A stretch of 64,000 nt of DNA from Bacteroidota bacterium (GCA_029552825.1 JAKPDL010000002.1:22559-86558), one strand, 5' to 3'. Positions 26,368 through 35,819 are shown, counted from the stretch's first letter. The notes: a model not told the origin generated them from the letters alone. Numbers and translations: made by a program.

Positions 26368-27772
26368 AATTATTTTCAGTTTATTTCTGCTTTTTCCTCT
26401 TATAAGTAGCCTTGCCCAGCCTGTAATCATTAAAGGCAATGGTGAAGGTTATGCAGGTGCAAAGCTTGCATTTTACCGGCAGTCCGATCCTGTCTCACGT
26501 AAACTCATTCCGCTTTTTATTACTGAATGCAACGAAAAAGGGGAATTTCAGACCGAAATTCCAGTTAAATCCATTGAGTTGGTTTATATTAAATCAGGCA
26601 TTTACCGTTTTTTGCTTCTTGTCCGTGAAGGGCATACTTATGAACTGAAACTGCCGGCTTACAATCCAATGCCTCCGGAAGAAGAAAACAACCCGTTTTT
26701 TGCAGGAATAACCGTAATTCCTGAGGTTGTGAATAATCCCGGTGATATCAATAACCTTATAAGGACATTTGATGCGGAGTATAATACTGTATTCAACAGA
26801 GTCTCGGAAAGAGTTGATAAAGATGTGAGGAAAGATGAAATTCCGGGTTTGATTGAAAGCCTGAATAAATTGACGGGTTATTCGGATGATCCCTTTTTCA
26901 GGGACTTTGTAAAATACAGAACCATTATGCTTAATCTGGTAGCATGGGGTGAATATCCGGGTCGCCGTGAAGACTCGGTACTTATCAACCAGAAATTTGT
27001 GCCTGAAAACCCAGCTTACACCGATCTTCTTGAACAGTTGTATGAGAACTCGTTTAAGTTACTTTCTGCCGGACCGTTGAAAAAAGAGTTTGCGGGAGCT
27101 GTAAACAATTCATCGCCCTCAGAAATTATGAAAATATTGACCCGAGAGGGGAAAGTTGTAAACCCCCTTCTGCAGCAGTATGTTATTCTTATGAATACAT
27201 ATTACGGTTATTTCAGCGGTTTATTAAAAGAAGAAAATGCCCTTGCAATTTTTGACTCACTTCATACGGGTGGTAAAAACGAGTATATATGTAACCTGGC
27301 TCTTATTCTGAAGCAAAATGCAACAGCACTTGCTCCTGGCACCTTTCCGCCACCTTTTTACTTGCCCGATAGTTCAGGCAGGATGGTAACTGCCGGGGAT
27401 TTTCAGGGAAAGTTTTTACTGCTTGTCTTTATCAAAGAGACCGACTATGCTTCACTGAGTGAACTTGCCCTGTTAAAGTCGTGGATCAGTAATTTTAAGG
27501 ACAATGTTATCCTTGCTGCTGTCATTACGGGTAAAAATTACAGAGACATGTTATCATACTTCAGAAAAAGGGGTTATGACTGGCTCTTTCTGGATGGAAC
27601 CGTTAATCCGTTTCTGGCCGATTTATACGATCTGAGAATTTATCCGTCCTTTATGCTTCTCGACAGAGAAGGCAGGATTGCAGTAAGATATTGCCCTTCA
27701 CCTTCAGAGAATCTGGAAGGATTTTTGAAAAGTATTCTTGAAAAGGAGAGCCGGAAAATAATTAGTCGGTAA
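26354..27772 (+). CDS. Secreted thioredoxin-fold protein lacking the CxxC active site
   Basis: 472 residues from ATG 26354 (a TTG one codon upstream is less likely). Signal peptide about 1-21. The N-terminal domain (22-105) resembles the DUF4369-like beta-domain that precedes TlpA/AhpC modules in Bacteroidota. The C-terminal third (from about 330) has thioredoxin-fold features: FPPPFYLPDSSGRMVTAGDF, GKFLLLVFI and YPSFMLLDREG with its cis-proline. Where CxxC should follow the LLVFI strand the sequence is KETDYASL, so redox activity is unlikely. Probably periplasmic or exported; function unknown. Its start overlaps the end of coaD by 14 bp. Confidence 0.72.
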   Translation: MRSLKIIFSLFLLFPLISSLAQPVIIKGNGEGYAGAKLAFYRQSDPVSRKLIPLFITECNEKGEFQTEIPVKSIELVYIKSGIYRFLLLVREGHTYELKLPAYNPMPPEEENNPFFAGITVIPEVVNNPGDINNLIRTFDAEYNTVFNRVSERVDKDVRKDEIPGLIESLNKLTGYSDDPFFRDFVKYRTIMLNLVAWGEYPGRREDSVLINQKFVPENPAYTDLLEQLYENSFKLLSAGPLKKEFAGAVNNSSPSEIMKILTREGKVVNPLLQQYVILMNTYYGYFSGLLKEENALAIFDSLHTGGKNEYICNLALILKQNATALAPGTFPPPFYLPDSSGRMVTAGDFQGKFLLLVFIKETDYASLSELALLKSWISNFKDNVILAAVITGKNYRDMLSYFRKRGYDWLFLDGTVNPFLADLYDLRIYPSFMLLDREGRIAVRYCPSPSENLEGFLKSILEKESRKIISR

Positions 27773-28379
27773 GTACGTGTTTGTAAATCAGGTCTGTAAG
27801 TGAGAGCCAGAGATCTTTTTTTATATCCGGAATCTCTTCAGGCAATAGCCAGGCAACCTCTGTGATATGTTCTCTTTCTTCCGGTTTCTTTATCATCTCC
27901 CCGCTGTAATCCATTAAAAACCAGCTCGTTTTTTTCAGGTAAGAAATACCTTCAATGGTATAGGTGTGATAACTTGGCTCGAGCGGCTTTATGATGGTAC
28001 ATCCTGTAATACCGCATTCCTCTTGCACTTCACGCAGTGCACACTCTTCGGGGGTTTCGTTTTTATCTACATGTCCTTTGGGTAAATCCCATTTACCTCG
28101 CTTTCTGATGAATAGGTATCTTCCAGAAGTATGCTTAACAAGTCCTCCTGCAGCTTGCACTTCAGAAAAATAAATCCGGAAAAGTTTCCAGATATGGGTT
28201 ATGTCGGGTCCGTAAATATTTACTGAGTGGATGCTCTTGTCTTCCTGAAATGTGGCTATGAGCTTATAAAGTTCCGAAGTTGTGCTGTATTTATGGAATA
28301 AGCTGTACTTTTGTAACCGGTCGGGTTCCCGGCTCAGTAAAATGTACCTGTTTTCAAAATGAACCTTATAAGTCGTCAT
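27762..28379 (-). CDS. NUDIX hydrolase
   Basis: 205 residues. A complete Nudix box lies at about 102-124: GHVDKNETPEE, then REVQEECGI, carrying the REUxEExGU Mg2+-binding core. The family hydrolyses nucleoside diphosphate derivatives; the substrate is not determined. The first 75 residues form an extra N-terminal domain (TYKVHFENRYILLSREPD), a pattern common in Bacteroidota NUDIX proteins. The 3' end overlaps the thioredoxin-like gene tail to tail by 11 bp, and the ATG abuts the pyrE ATG head to head. Confidence 0.9.
   Translation of the reverse strand: MTTYKVHFENRYILLSREPDRLQKYSLFHKYSTTSELYKLIATFQEDKSIHSVNIYGPDITHIWKLFRIYFSEVQAAGGLVKHTSGRYLFIRKRGKWDLPKGHVDKNETPEECALREVQEECGITGCTIIKPLEPSYHTYTIEGISYLKKTSWFLMDYSGEMIKKPEEREHITEVAWLLPEEIPDIKKDLWLSLTDLIYKHVLTD
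28306..28313 (+). promoter_or_regulatory. Candidate -7 element of pyrE inside the NUDIX gene
   Basis: TACTTTTG matches TAnnTTTG and lies 66 bp before the pyrE ATG, within the opposite-strand NUDIX coding sequence. Confidence 0.45.
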
Positions 28380-29012
28380 ATGGAAAACGTTTCAAAAAAA
28401 ATCGCGGAATATTTATTGCAAATTAAAGCAATAAAATTACAACCATCAAATCCTTTTACATGGGCTTCGGGGTGGAAATCACCTATATATTGCGATAACA
28501 GGAAAACCCTGTCGTTTCCCGAGGTCCGAACCTTCATTTGTGACTCGTTTATTCAGGCAGTTAAAAGCTATTATCCTGATGTTGAGGTTATTGCAGGAGT
28601 AGCCACAGGGGCAATTGCCCATGGGGCGCTTGTTGCTCAGAAGATGGGGCTTCCTTTTATTTATGTGAGGTCTGAAGCCAAAAGCCATGGGCTGGGCAAT
28701 CAGATAGAGGGTTATTTTGAAAAGGGTCAGAAAGTGGTTGTAATAGAAGATCTGGTGTCCACCGGCGGGACAAGCCTCGGAGCTGTCCGTGCGCTGAGGG
28801 AAGCAGGATGTGAGGTGCTTGGTATGATAGCAATATTTACTTACGGATTTCAGAAAGCTGCGGAGGGGTTTCTTTCGGAGAATTGTGAACTTCATACCTT
28901 AAGCGATTATAATACACTTATCGACTGTGCCCTCGAAACGGGATATATCGGACAGGCTGATGTGGAAACCCTCAGGGAGTGGAGAAAAGATCCATCAAAA
29001 TGGGGCGTGTAA
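28380..29012 (+). CDS. pyrE: Orotate phosphoribosyltransferase
   Basis: Makes orotidine 5'-phosphate from orotate and PRPP in pyrimidine synthesis. From ATG 28380 the protein is 210 residues; an ATG at 28359 would add seven residues not seen at the usual start MENVSKKIAEYLLQIKAIK. Motifs: FTWASGWKSPIYCDNRK near 25-41, the PRPP loop VVVIEDLVSTGGTS near 118-131. Followed after 4 bp by the SRPBCC gene. Confidence 0.95.
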   Translation: MENVSKKIAEYLLQIKAIKLQPSNPFTWASGWKSPIYCDNRKTLSFPEVRTFICDSFIQAVKSYYPDVEVIAGVATGAIAHGALVAQKMGLPFIYVRSEAKSHGLGNQIEGYFEKGQKVVVIEDLVSTGGTSLGAVRALREAGCEVLGMIAIFTYGFQKAAEGFLSENCELHTLSDYNTLIDCALETGYIGQADVETLREWRKDPSKWGV

Positions 29013-29016
29013 GGCA

Positions 29017-29433
29017 ATGATATATTCAAACGAAAGAACAGTAAAAGTATCTTGTGGGAAACAGGACTTTTACAACTTCGTGACCGATATAAGAAATTTT
29101 GGCAGGTTTATTCCGGAGTCTCTCCGGCAGGGATGGAATGCTTCGGAAGAAAAATGCTCATTTTCTCTTTCAGGCATGGGTGAAATGAAAATCGGTATCA
29201 GTGAAAAAATTCCTGAGGAGAAGGTTGTTTTCAGTGGTACGGCTCTTTCGAAGATAAGCTTCATTATCGAAACCATAATAACCGGTGGTGCAGAAGTAAA
29301 TTCCTGTGATGTGCAGGTTACGTTAAGAGCAGAAATGGATAGGCTTACAGGCATTATTGCGAAGCCACAGCTCGATGCTGTATTCGGTGCGATAGTAAAT
29401 GAGATGGAAAATTTTTCGGGATGGAATGATTAA
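29017..29433 (+). CDS. SRPBCC-fold (CoxG/START-like) small protein
   Basis: 138 residues starting at ATG 29017, 4 bp after pyrE. The pattern KQDFYNFVTDIRNFGRFIPE near 15-34, alternating strands and a long C-terminal helix with LDAVFGAIVNEMENF fit the SRPBCC hydrophobic-ligand fold. The ligand is unknown. Its stop overlaps the birA stop tail to tail by 4 bp. An upstream in-frame start at 28927 would sit inside pyrE and is rejected. Confidence 0.7.
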   Translation: MIYSNERTVKVSCGKQDFYNFVTDIRNFGRFIPESLRQGWNASEEKCSFSLSGMGEMKIGISEKIPEEKVVFSGTALSKISFIIETIITGGAEVNSCDVQVTLRAEMDRLTGIIAKPQLDAVFGAIVNEMENFSGWND

Positions 29434-30167
29434 AGAAAGTCTACCTCATTGAAACCGTATTCATAAATTCTTCCTCTTCTGTCCTCTATCTGGATTCTAC
29501 CAGTATCGGTTACCGAAATGATCTTTCCTTCGAAAACACCCCTGTTATCACTGAATTCTGTGAACTGGCCGAAGCGGTAGAGCGAATTTTTGTAATCTTC
29601 TTCTATTCTTCCTATGCGATTATAAAGAAGCAGTTTGTAGCGGGCATCGAGCTTGGCTGCCAGTTCGTTGAGGCACTGCTCAAGGTCGTAATCCTTTCCG
29701 GTTAGGATTTTCAGTGAAGTTGGGTTGGGCAGATGGCGGGGAAAATGCTGCTGATTGATGTTAATCCCTATGCCTGCAATGGAATGGTCAATTTCATTTC
29801 TGATAATGGAATTTTCAATAAGAATTCCAGCAATTTTTTCATTCTTTACATAGATATCGTTAGGCCATTTTATTGTAACGTCATACACATATGTCCTCAG
29901 AAAATCACTCACACCCAGTGAAATAACTTTTGAAATCAGAAACTGTCTGTCGGCCCTGATTGTGGTGGGGTAGAGAATAACACTCAGCAGCAGATTCTTG
30001 TCCTTTTCACTTTCCCATCTGTTTCCGGCCTGCCCTTTACCTGCAGTCTGGAAACCTGTATATACTATAGTTCCTTCCAGTACCCTGCCTTTTCTCAGCA
30101 TGGCTGCTGCATGAGTATTGGTTGATGATAATTTTTCAAAGTAGACTTTTCTGGAACCGATTATCAT
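29430..30167 (-). CDS. birA: Biotin--[acetyl-CoA-carboxylase] ligase
   Basis: 245 residues. Attaches biotin to the carboxyl carrier protein through biotinyl-AMP. The ligase core is visible: FQTAGKGQAGNRWESEKDKN near 38-57, where AGKGQAGNRW corresponds to the biotin/ATP loop GRGRxGRxW, KWPNDIYV near 98-105 with the catalytic lysine region, and GIGININQ near 130. It lacks an N-terminal winged helix, so it is a group I ligase that should not act as a repressor. Confidence 0.93.
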   Translation of the reverse strand: MIIGSRKVYFEKLSSTNTHAAAMLRKGRVLEGTIVYTGFQTAGKGQAGNRWESEKDKNLLLSVILYPTTIRADRQFLISKVISLGVSDFLRTYVYDVTIKWPNDIYVKNEKIAGILIENSIIRNEIDHSIAGIGININQQHFPRHLPNPTSLKILTGKDYDLEQCLNELAAKLDARYKLLLYNRIGRIEEDYKNSLYRFGQFTEFSDNRGVFEGKIISVTDTGRIQIEDRRGRIYEYGFNEVDFL

Positions 30168-30275
30168 AATAATATTTGTTTGTAAAAGTTAATGTTTTTA
30201 CAGTTAATTTAATACAATATGGTATTAATCTTGCAAAAATTGGCAGGCTTTTACAAAAATACTGATAATTGTTTG

Positions 30276-30283
30276 TACTTTTG
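30276..30283 (+). promoter_or_regulatory. Candidate -7 element of the rsfS-ftsH operon
   Basis: TACTTTTG matches TAnnTTTG, 28 bp before the rsfS ATG at 30311. It lies in the 143-bp divergent region shared with birA. Confidence 0.5.
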
Positions 30284-30310
30284 CATTTGCAAAATAAAGA
30301 GAATTTTTTA

Positions 30311-30721
30311 ATGAAAAAAAAGCCTGACGGAACAGAATTGCTTATAAAAAGTGTTGTGAAGGGTATTTTTGAGAAGCAGGGTAAGGATGTAATTAAAATA
30401 GACTTAAGAACTTTTGAAAACAGGATCACGGATTACTTTATAATTTGCCACGGGAATTCTGTTACTCAGGTAGATGCTATTACGAGTTCTGTTGAGGAAA
30501 TGGTTAGAAAAGAGACGGGTGAAAAGCCGTCTCATATAGAAGGACTGGAGAATTGTTTCTGGGTGCTTCTTGATTATATCGATGTTGTGGTACATATTTT
30601 TCAGGAAGAGTACAGAAATTTTTACAGCCTGGAATCGTTATGGGCTGACGCAGAAATTGAAAAACTTGAAGATATTGTTAAGGTAAAAAAGAATTATGCC
30701 GGAAGAAAGAAGAGAAAATAG
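30311..30721 (+). CDS. rsfS: Ribosomal silencing factor RsfS
   Basis: 136 residues from ATG 30311; a longer frame from 30269 would start upstream of the predicted transcription start. RsfS binds L14 and blocks subunit joining when nutrients are low. Diagnostic blocks: KDVIKIDLRTFENRITDYFI, ICHGNSVTQVDAI, and VLLDYIDVVVHIFQEEYRNFY near 91-111. Basic C-terminal tail. It overlaps ftsH by 26 bp. Confidence 0.94.
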   Translation: MKKKPDGTELLIKSVVKGIFEKQGKDVIKIDLRTFENRITDYFIICHGNSVTQVDAITSSVEEMVRKETGEKPSHIEGLENCFWVLLDYIDVVVHIFQEEYRNFYSLESLWADAEIEKLEDIVKVKKNYAGRKKRK

Positions 30722-32837
30722 TAACCAGGGAAAGCAGGGTGACAAAAACCAGAAACCCAGGTTCAATTCGAACTGGATTTTTGCCATCATTGCATTATCC
30801 ATTTTGTTTTTTCAGATATTTTACGGAGGTAAAACCGTTGAGAAAATCAATACCGGTAAACTCAGGGAATTACTTACCAGTCGTGAAATTGAGAAGATTA
30901 TAGTTGTCAATAAAGACCAGGCAGAGATTTACCTGAATGAAAAGGCGCTGGAGTCGGATAAACACTCAAAAGTTGCCAAAAACACCTCCGCTACAGGTTT
31001 ATCTGGCCCAAGACCTCATTATATTTACAATATTGGCGACCTGAGCCGGTTTGAAACATTTCTGATTGATACTCAAAAAGCGTCGGGTTATACCGATGAT
31101 GAGATAATTTATCCCGAATATATTAACCGTAAAAATTATCTGGCCGACATACTTGGTTGGATGCTTCCTTTTTTGTTCCTGCTTGTTCTCTGGATTTTTA
31201 TTATGAAGAAGGTTACAGGAGGTGCTGGAGGAGGTTCGGGAGGAATTTTCAGTGTTGGAAAATCGAGGCCGCAGATATTTGACAAAGACACGAGTGTAAA
31301 GATTAATTTCAGCGATGTTGCAGGTCTTGAGGAGGCAAAGACCGAGGTGATGGAGATAGTTGATTTTCTGAAGAATCCGAAGAAGTACACCCAGCTGGGG
31401 GGTAAGATACCCAAGGGTGCACTTCTCATTGGTCCTCCGGGAACGGGTAAGACACTGCTTGCAAAGGCTGTAGCGGGTGAAGCCAATGTGCCTTTCTTTT
31501 CAATCTCGGGTTCGGAGTTTGTTGAAATGTTTGTTGGGGTAGGTGCCTCACGTGTAAGGGATCTGTTCAAACAGGCAAAAGAGAAGGCACCATGTATTGT
31601 CTTCATCGACGAGATAGATGCCATAGGAAGGGCAAGAGGGCGTAATCCTAATTTCGGCGCAAATGATGAAAGGGAGAGCACATTAAATCAGTTGCTTACA
31701 GAGATGGATGGCTTCGGAACAAATATGGGAGTGATTATTCTGGCAGCAACCAACCGTGCCGATATTCTCGACAGGGCACTTCTGCGTGCCGGCAGGTTCG
31801 ACAGGCAGATACATGTTGAGCTTCCCGACCTCAAGGAAAGGGAAGCAATCTTTAAGGTACACATGCGTCCATTAAAGCTTGAAAAAGATCTTGATGTATC
31901 CTTCCTTGCCCGCCAGACACCAGGTTTTTCAGGAGCCGATATTGCAAACGTATGCAACGAAGCAGCCCTGATAGCTGCAAGGAAGAACAAAACTGTAATA
32001 GAAAAACAGGACTTTCTTGATGCAATTGACAGAATTATAGGTGGCCTTGAGAAGAAAAACAAGATAATATCATACGAAGAAAAAAAGACCATTGCATACC
32101 ACGAAGCCGGACATGCAACTGTGAGCTGGTTGCTTGAGCATGCAAGCCCGCTTGTAAAGGTGACCATAATTCCACGTGGGAAAGCACTCGGAGCAGCATG
32201 GTATCTGCCCGAAGAGCGCCAGCTGACAACACGCGAACAGATACTCGACGAGATGGCATATGCTATGGGCGGAAGAGCAGCAGAACAACTGGTGTTCGGG
32301 AAAATATCAACTGGAGCACTCAGCGACCTCGAAAAAGTTACCAAACAGGCTTATGCAATGGTGGCTTACTTTGGTATGAGTGAAAAAATAGGCAATATAA
32401 GCTTCTACGACTCTACAGGACAGGCCGACTTCAATTTCACCAAACCTTACAGCGAAAAAACGGCAGAACTGATAGACAAGGAAGTAAAGAAGATTGTGGA
32501 TGAAGCCTATCAACGAGCACTCAATGTTCTGGAAAAGAATAAGAAGGGACTTGTTAAACTCGCCGAACTGCTCCTGGAAAAAGAAGTAATCTACAGCGAG
32601 GACCTTGAGAAAATATTCGGTAAAAGAAAAGCTGAAGTGGTAAAGCCTGCCGGCGAAACCGTTTCAGGGGAAAAGGAAAAGAAAGATTCAGAAATTACTG
32701 AGCCTGTTGATGAAACGGATGAGGGAAAAGGCAGGAAAAAGAATAGAAAGGCTAAGAAAATGAAAGATAAAACTGCTGTTAAGATTCCTGCAAACGAGAA
32801 TCAACCGGAAAACAACAATGGAGAAAGAATGGGCTAA
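30696..32837 (+). CDS. ftsH: ATP-dependent membrane zinc metalloprotease FtsH
   Basis: 713 residues. Two membrane helices (about 27-45 and 150-170) flank a periplasmic domain; then a glycine-rich linker (GGAGGGSGG), the AAA+ module with Walker A GPPGTGKT near 246-253, Walker [12 protein letters not shown], and second region of homology with RPGRFDRQ-like [10 protein letters not shown]. The zinc site HEAGH is at about 469-473. A lysine/glutamate-rich C-terminal tail from about 650 is probably disordered. Start lies inside rsfS and the end overlaps the DUF2007 gene by 20 bp. Confidence 0.97.
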   Translation: MPEERRENSNQGKQGDKNQKPRFNSNWIFAIIALSILFFQIFYGGKTVEKINTGKLRELLTSREIEKIIVVNKDQAEIYLNEKALESDKHSKVAKNTSATGLSGPRPHYIYNIGDLSRFETFLIDTQKASGYTDDEIIYPEYINRKNYLADILGWMLPFLFLLVLWIFIMKKVTGGAGGGSGGIFSVGKSRPQIFDKDTSVKINFSDVAGLEEAKTEVMEIVDFLKNPKKYTQLGGKIPKGALLIGPPGTGKTLLAKAVAGEANVPFFSISGSEFVEMFVGVGASRVRDLFKQAKEKAPCIVFIDEIDAIGRARGRNPNFGANDERESTLNQLLTEMDGFGTNMGVIILAATNRADILDRALLRAGRFDRQIHVELPDLKEREAIFKVHMRPLKLEKDLDVSFLARQTPGFSGADIANVCNEAALIAARKNKTVIEKQDFLDAIDRIIGGLEKKNKIISYEEKKTIAYHEAGHATVSWLLEHASPLVKVTIIPRGKALGAAWYLPEERQLTTREQILDEMAYAMGGRAAEQLVFGKISTGALSDLEKVTKQAYAMVAYFGMSEKIGNISFYDSTGQADFNFTKPYSEKTAELIDKEVKKIVDEAYQRALNVLEKNKKGLVKLAELLLEKEVIYSEDLEKIFGKRKAEVVKPAGETVSGEKEKKDSEITEPVDETDEGKGRKKNRKAKKMKDKTAVKIPANENQPENNNGERMG

Positions 32838-33015
32838 AGTTTACGAAACGGCTGAAGATGTTAAAATTGAAATTGCCAGAATTTTACTCAAGGAAAACGG
32901 TATCGATTCGGTGATTATCAATAAAAAGGACAGAAGTTACCGCTTTGGTGAGTTAGAACTTTATGTCCATCGCGATAACGTGATCAGAGCAAAACAGTTA
33001 TTAAAAAATTTGTAG
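32818..33015 (+). CDS. DUF2007-family small protein (putative signal-transducing protein)
   Basis: 65 residues with the compact pattern [20 protein letters not shown], then NGIDSVIINKKD and ELYVHRDNVIRAKQLLKN, matching DUF2007, a small GlnB-like domain of unknown function. It is wedged between ftsH (20-bp overlap) and cdsA (start 2 bp after its stop), which argues for co-translation with membrane quality control and phospholipid synthesis genes. Confidence 0.8.
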   Translation: MEKEWAKVYETAEDVKIEIARILLKENGIDSVIINKKDRSYRFGELELYVHRDNVIRAKQLLKNL

Positions 33016-33016
33016 A

Positions 33017-33856
33017 TTGAACGAATTCTTTAAAAGAACTTTTACGGGCATTTTTATCGTAATCTTTGTACTGGGTGGTTTCTGGCTACACCCGGTTTCT
33101 TTTTTCATTACAGGCCTGGTAATTCTTTCTTGCACTCAATATGAGTATTACAGGCTGATAATTAAAACCGGAATAAATCCTCAAATGATTCCGGGTTTAA
33201 TTGCGGGAATTACAGCATATACTGTATCAACGCTTGCAGCTGCCGGTAAAGTCGACTTAAGATGGATTTTAATACTGGTGCCCATTATAATTTTAATTAT
33301 TGTTGCAGAACTTTACCGCTCACAGGAACGGCCTTTTGATTCGCTGGCACATACGCTCTTTCCGCTTCTGTATATCGCACTGCCTTTTTCCCTAATGCCT
33401 CACACTGCCTTTTCACATCAGGGATTAACTTCACTCCTCAGGCACAACACTGAGTTTTCTCCGGGAATTGTGATCGGATTTCTATTGCTACTCTGGACCA
33501 ATGACACTGTCGCATATCTGGTCGGAATTACTTTAGGCCGTCACCGTCTCTTTGAAAAAGTGTCACCAAAGAAATCGTGGGAAGGCTTTTTCGGCGGAAT
33601 GGCTTTTACAATTCTGGTTGGTTATCTTATCTCAGGATGGCTGGGTATAATAGGAGTGTCGGGTTGGATTATTGTTGCTGTAATTATTTCCATATCAGGT
33701 ACGTATGGCGATCTTGCCGAATCCATGCTTAAAAGAAGTGCCGGATTAAAGGATTCGGGCAGCATAATGCCGGGTCATGGAGGATTTCTCGACAGATTCG
33801 ATGGCGTGCTTATATCATTTCCGATTGTTTACCTTTATTTTATGCTTTTTGGATGA
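33017..33856 (+). CDS. cdsA: Phosphatidate cytidylyltransferase
   Basis: 279 residues, about eight membrane helices. Makes CDP-diacylglycerol from phosphatidic acid and CTP. The family signature is complete near the C-terminus: SMLKRSAGLKDSG followed by MPGHGGFLDRFDG (about 235-262). TTG 33017, one base after the DUF2007 stop, is the best start since it gives MNEFFKRTFTGIF before the first helix and there is no ATG nearby. Confidence 0.94.
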   Translation: MNEFFKRTFTGIFIVIFVLGGFWLHPVSFFITGLVILSCTQYEYYRLIIKTGINPQMIPGLIAGITAYTVSTLAAAGKVDLRWILILVPIIILIIVAELYRSQERPFDSLAHTLFPLLYIALPFSLMPHTAFSHQGLTSLLRHNTEFSPGIVIGFLLLLWTNDTVAYLVGITLGRHRLFEKVSPKKSWEGFFGGMAFTILVGYLISGWLGIIGVSGWIIVAVIISISGTYGDLAESMLKRSAGLKDSGSIMPGHGGFLDRFDGVLISFPIVYLYFMLFG

Positions 33857-33894
33857 TTCATTTGACTTAATTAAGTTTGTGCAAATTTTCTAAA

Positions 33895-34551
33895 ATGAGT
33901 ATTCACAAGGAAGGATATAAGATACTTTTTTTCGGATTTCTTGTACTTGCCTTACTCAATGTTGTGGTAGGCATATTATGGCCCGGGCTTACCCTTTTCA
34001 GATGGGGCTTTTTGATATTCTCACTCCTTCTTTATATTTTCCTGCTCTTCTTTTTTCGTCTGCCCGAAAGAAAGATAGAGCCGGTTCACGGACTGGTTTA
34101 TTCTCCTGCCGACGGGAAGGTGGTTGTAATAGAGGAAACATTTGAAAAAGAATACTTCAGGGACACCCGTCTGCAGATATCAATTTTTATGTCCCCTTTC
34201 AATATGCACAGTAACAGATATCCTGTTTCAGGGACAGTAAAATATGTAAGTCATTCACCTGGCAGAAATATAGTTGCCTGGCACCCGAAATCGTCTGAAC
34301 TAAATGAACGGACAAGCGTTGTAATAGAAACGCCCGACGGTAAGGAGATACTGGTACGCCAGATAGCAGGTGCAGTGGCAAGGCGAATTGTAACCTATGC
34401 AAAAAGGGGACAGGCTGTACAGCAGGGCGATGAGCTTGGATTTATTAAGTTCGGGTCGAGGGTTGACATTTTCCTGCCAGTGGGTACAGAAGTGGAAGTA
34501 CCTTTACTTCAACACGTCAGGGCAAACAAAAGCATAATTGCACGGCTATGA
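33895..34551 (+). CDS. psd: Phosphatidylserine decarboxylase proenzyme
   Basis: 218 residues from ATG 33895 (a TTG at 33877 is less likely). Converts phosphatidylserine to phosphatidylethanolamine. Two N-terminal helices (about 10-50), then LVYSPADGKVVVIEE and FMSPFNMHSNRYPVSG, which match the short PSD-A class. The self-cleavage site is the GS of IKFGSRVDIFLP near residue 183, giving a pyruvoyl enzyme. The stop overlaps the next ATG in ATGA. Confidence 0.94.
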   Translation: MSIHKEGYKILFFGFLVLALLNVVVGILWPGLTLFRWGFLIFSLLLYIFLLFFFRLPERKIEPVHGLVYSPADGKVVVIEETFEKEYFRDTRLQISIFMSPFNMHSNRYPVSGTVKYVSHSPGRNIVAWHPKSSELNERTSVVIETPDGKEILVRQIAGAVARRIVTYAKRGQAVQQGDELGFIKFGSRVDIFLPVGTEVEVPLLQHVRANKSIIARL

Positions 34552-35816
34552 AAAGTGAAAGTAAAAGTAAAGACCGTAAACCCGATGACAGAATTATAGA
34601 AATTACTCCCGATGTAAAGTGGATAGGAGTACTCGATTACGATATCGTTACTTTCGATATTGTGATGGAGACAGAGTTTGGCACAACATACAACTCATAT
34701 TTTATCAATGCTGAGAAAAAGGCTGTGGTTGAAGCTGCCAAGGACAGGTTCAGCGATGTTCAGATAAGCAAGTTAAAGAAGCTTTGCGATCCTTCCGAAA
34801 TTCAATATATAATTCTTGACCATACCGAGCCCGACCATTCGGGCAACACCGGAAGACTGCTTGAACTGGCGCCCGATGCCACGGTTGTTGGCAGCGGAAA
34901 TATGATAAGGTATCTTTCAGATATCATAAATAAGCCATTCAAATCAATTGCTGTCAAAGATGGCGATACCCTCAGCCTTGGCAACAAAACACTACGGTTT
35001 ATAGCTGCACCGAATCTTCACTGGCCCGATTCAATATTTACATGGCTTGAGGAGGACAGGGTACTCTTTACCTGCGATATGTTCGGAGCTCACTACTGTT
35101 CAGAAGAGATGTTCAATGATTTTTCGGAGGATTATTTTAAGTCTTTTAAGTATTATTTTGATGTTATCCTGAGGCCCTTCAGCCGCTTTGCACTTAAGGC
35201 AATCGAAAAAATAAAACCGCTGGATATCAGGTTTATCTGCCCGGGGCATGGGCCTGTGCATCACAGGGATATTGAAAGGATAATTACGCTTACCGAAGAG
35301 TTGTCGAGGGAATATGTCGAAATTACTTCTGGAGGTGAAGTGAAGAACGTTTTGATTGCCTATGTTTCGGCTTATGGTTTTACAGGAAAGATGGCTGAAA
35401 TAGTTGCTGAAGGAATAAAAGAAATTCCGGGGGTAAAGGCAACTTTGCTTGATATAGAGAACATTTCAGCAGGTGAGCTGGATAAAGAGCTTATGAAAGC
35501 TGATGCATTGCTTGTAGGATCTCCAACGATAAATCAGAATACGCTACTGCCTGTTTACAGACTCTTTGCTTTCATAAATCCTTTGCGCGACAGAGGCAAA
35601 CCCGCAGGCTCTTTTGGTTCTTACGGATGGAGTGGTGAAGCTCCGGGTATAATTGCAGCTGCACTTAAGGGTCTGAAATTGGCCTATTTTGAAAATCCAC
35701 TTACGGTGAAATTTTTCCCCGGAAACGAAAAAGCAGGTTTACTGAAAGAATACGGCAGGAGATTCGGAGAATTTGTGCTTTCCCAATGCTCCGGAAAAAA
35801 CCTGAATAAGGAATAA
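34548..35816 (+). CDS. FprA-type flavodiiron protein (A-type flavoprotein)
   Basis: 422 residues: N-terminal metallo-beta-lactamase diiron domain (1-260) and C-terminal flavodoxin domain (from about 265, VLIAYVSAYGFTGKMAE). Diiron ligand motifs are HTEPDH near 86-91, the histidine of NLHWPDS, the aspartate of TCDMFGAH and CPGHGPVHH near 231-239. Such proteins reduce O2 to water or NO to N2O with FMN and protect anaerobes. Last gene of the rsfS operon; overlaps psd by 4 bp and ends at a strong hairpin. Confidence 0.92.
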   Translation: MKSESKSKDRKPDDRIIEITPDVKWIGVLDYDIVTFDIVMETEFGTTYNSYFINAEKKAVVEAAKDRFSDVQISKLKKLCDPSEIQYIILDHTEPDHSGNTGRLLELAPDATVVGSGNMIRYLSDIINKPFKSIAVKDGDTLSLGNKTLRFIAAPNLHWPDSIFTWLEEDRVLFTCDMFGAHYCSEEMFNDFSEDYFKSFKYYFDVILRPFSRFALKAIEKIKPLDIRFICPGHGPVHHRDIERIITLTEELSREYVEITSGGEVKNVLIAYVSAYGFTGKMAEIVAEGIKEIPGVKATLLDIENISAGELDKELMKADALLVGSPTINQNTLLPVYRLFAFINPLRDRGKPAGSFGSYGWSGEAPGIIAAALKGLKLAYFENPLTVKFFPGNEKAGLLKEYGRRFGEFVLSQCSGKNLNKE

Positions 35817-35819
35817 AAA

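Noticed and set aside
31136..32344. Two long minus-strand frames (181 and 218 codons) opposite ftsH
   Set aside because: Serine/alanine-rich shadow translations of the AAA+ and protease regions; ftsH motifs on the plus strand are intact.
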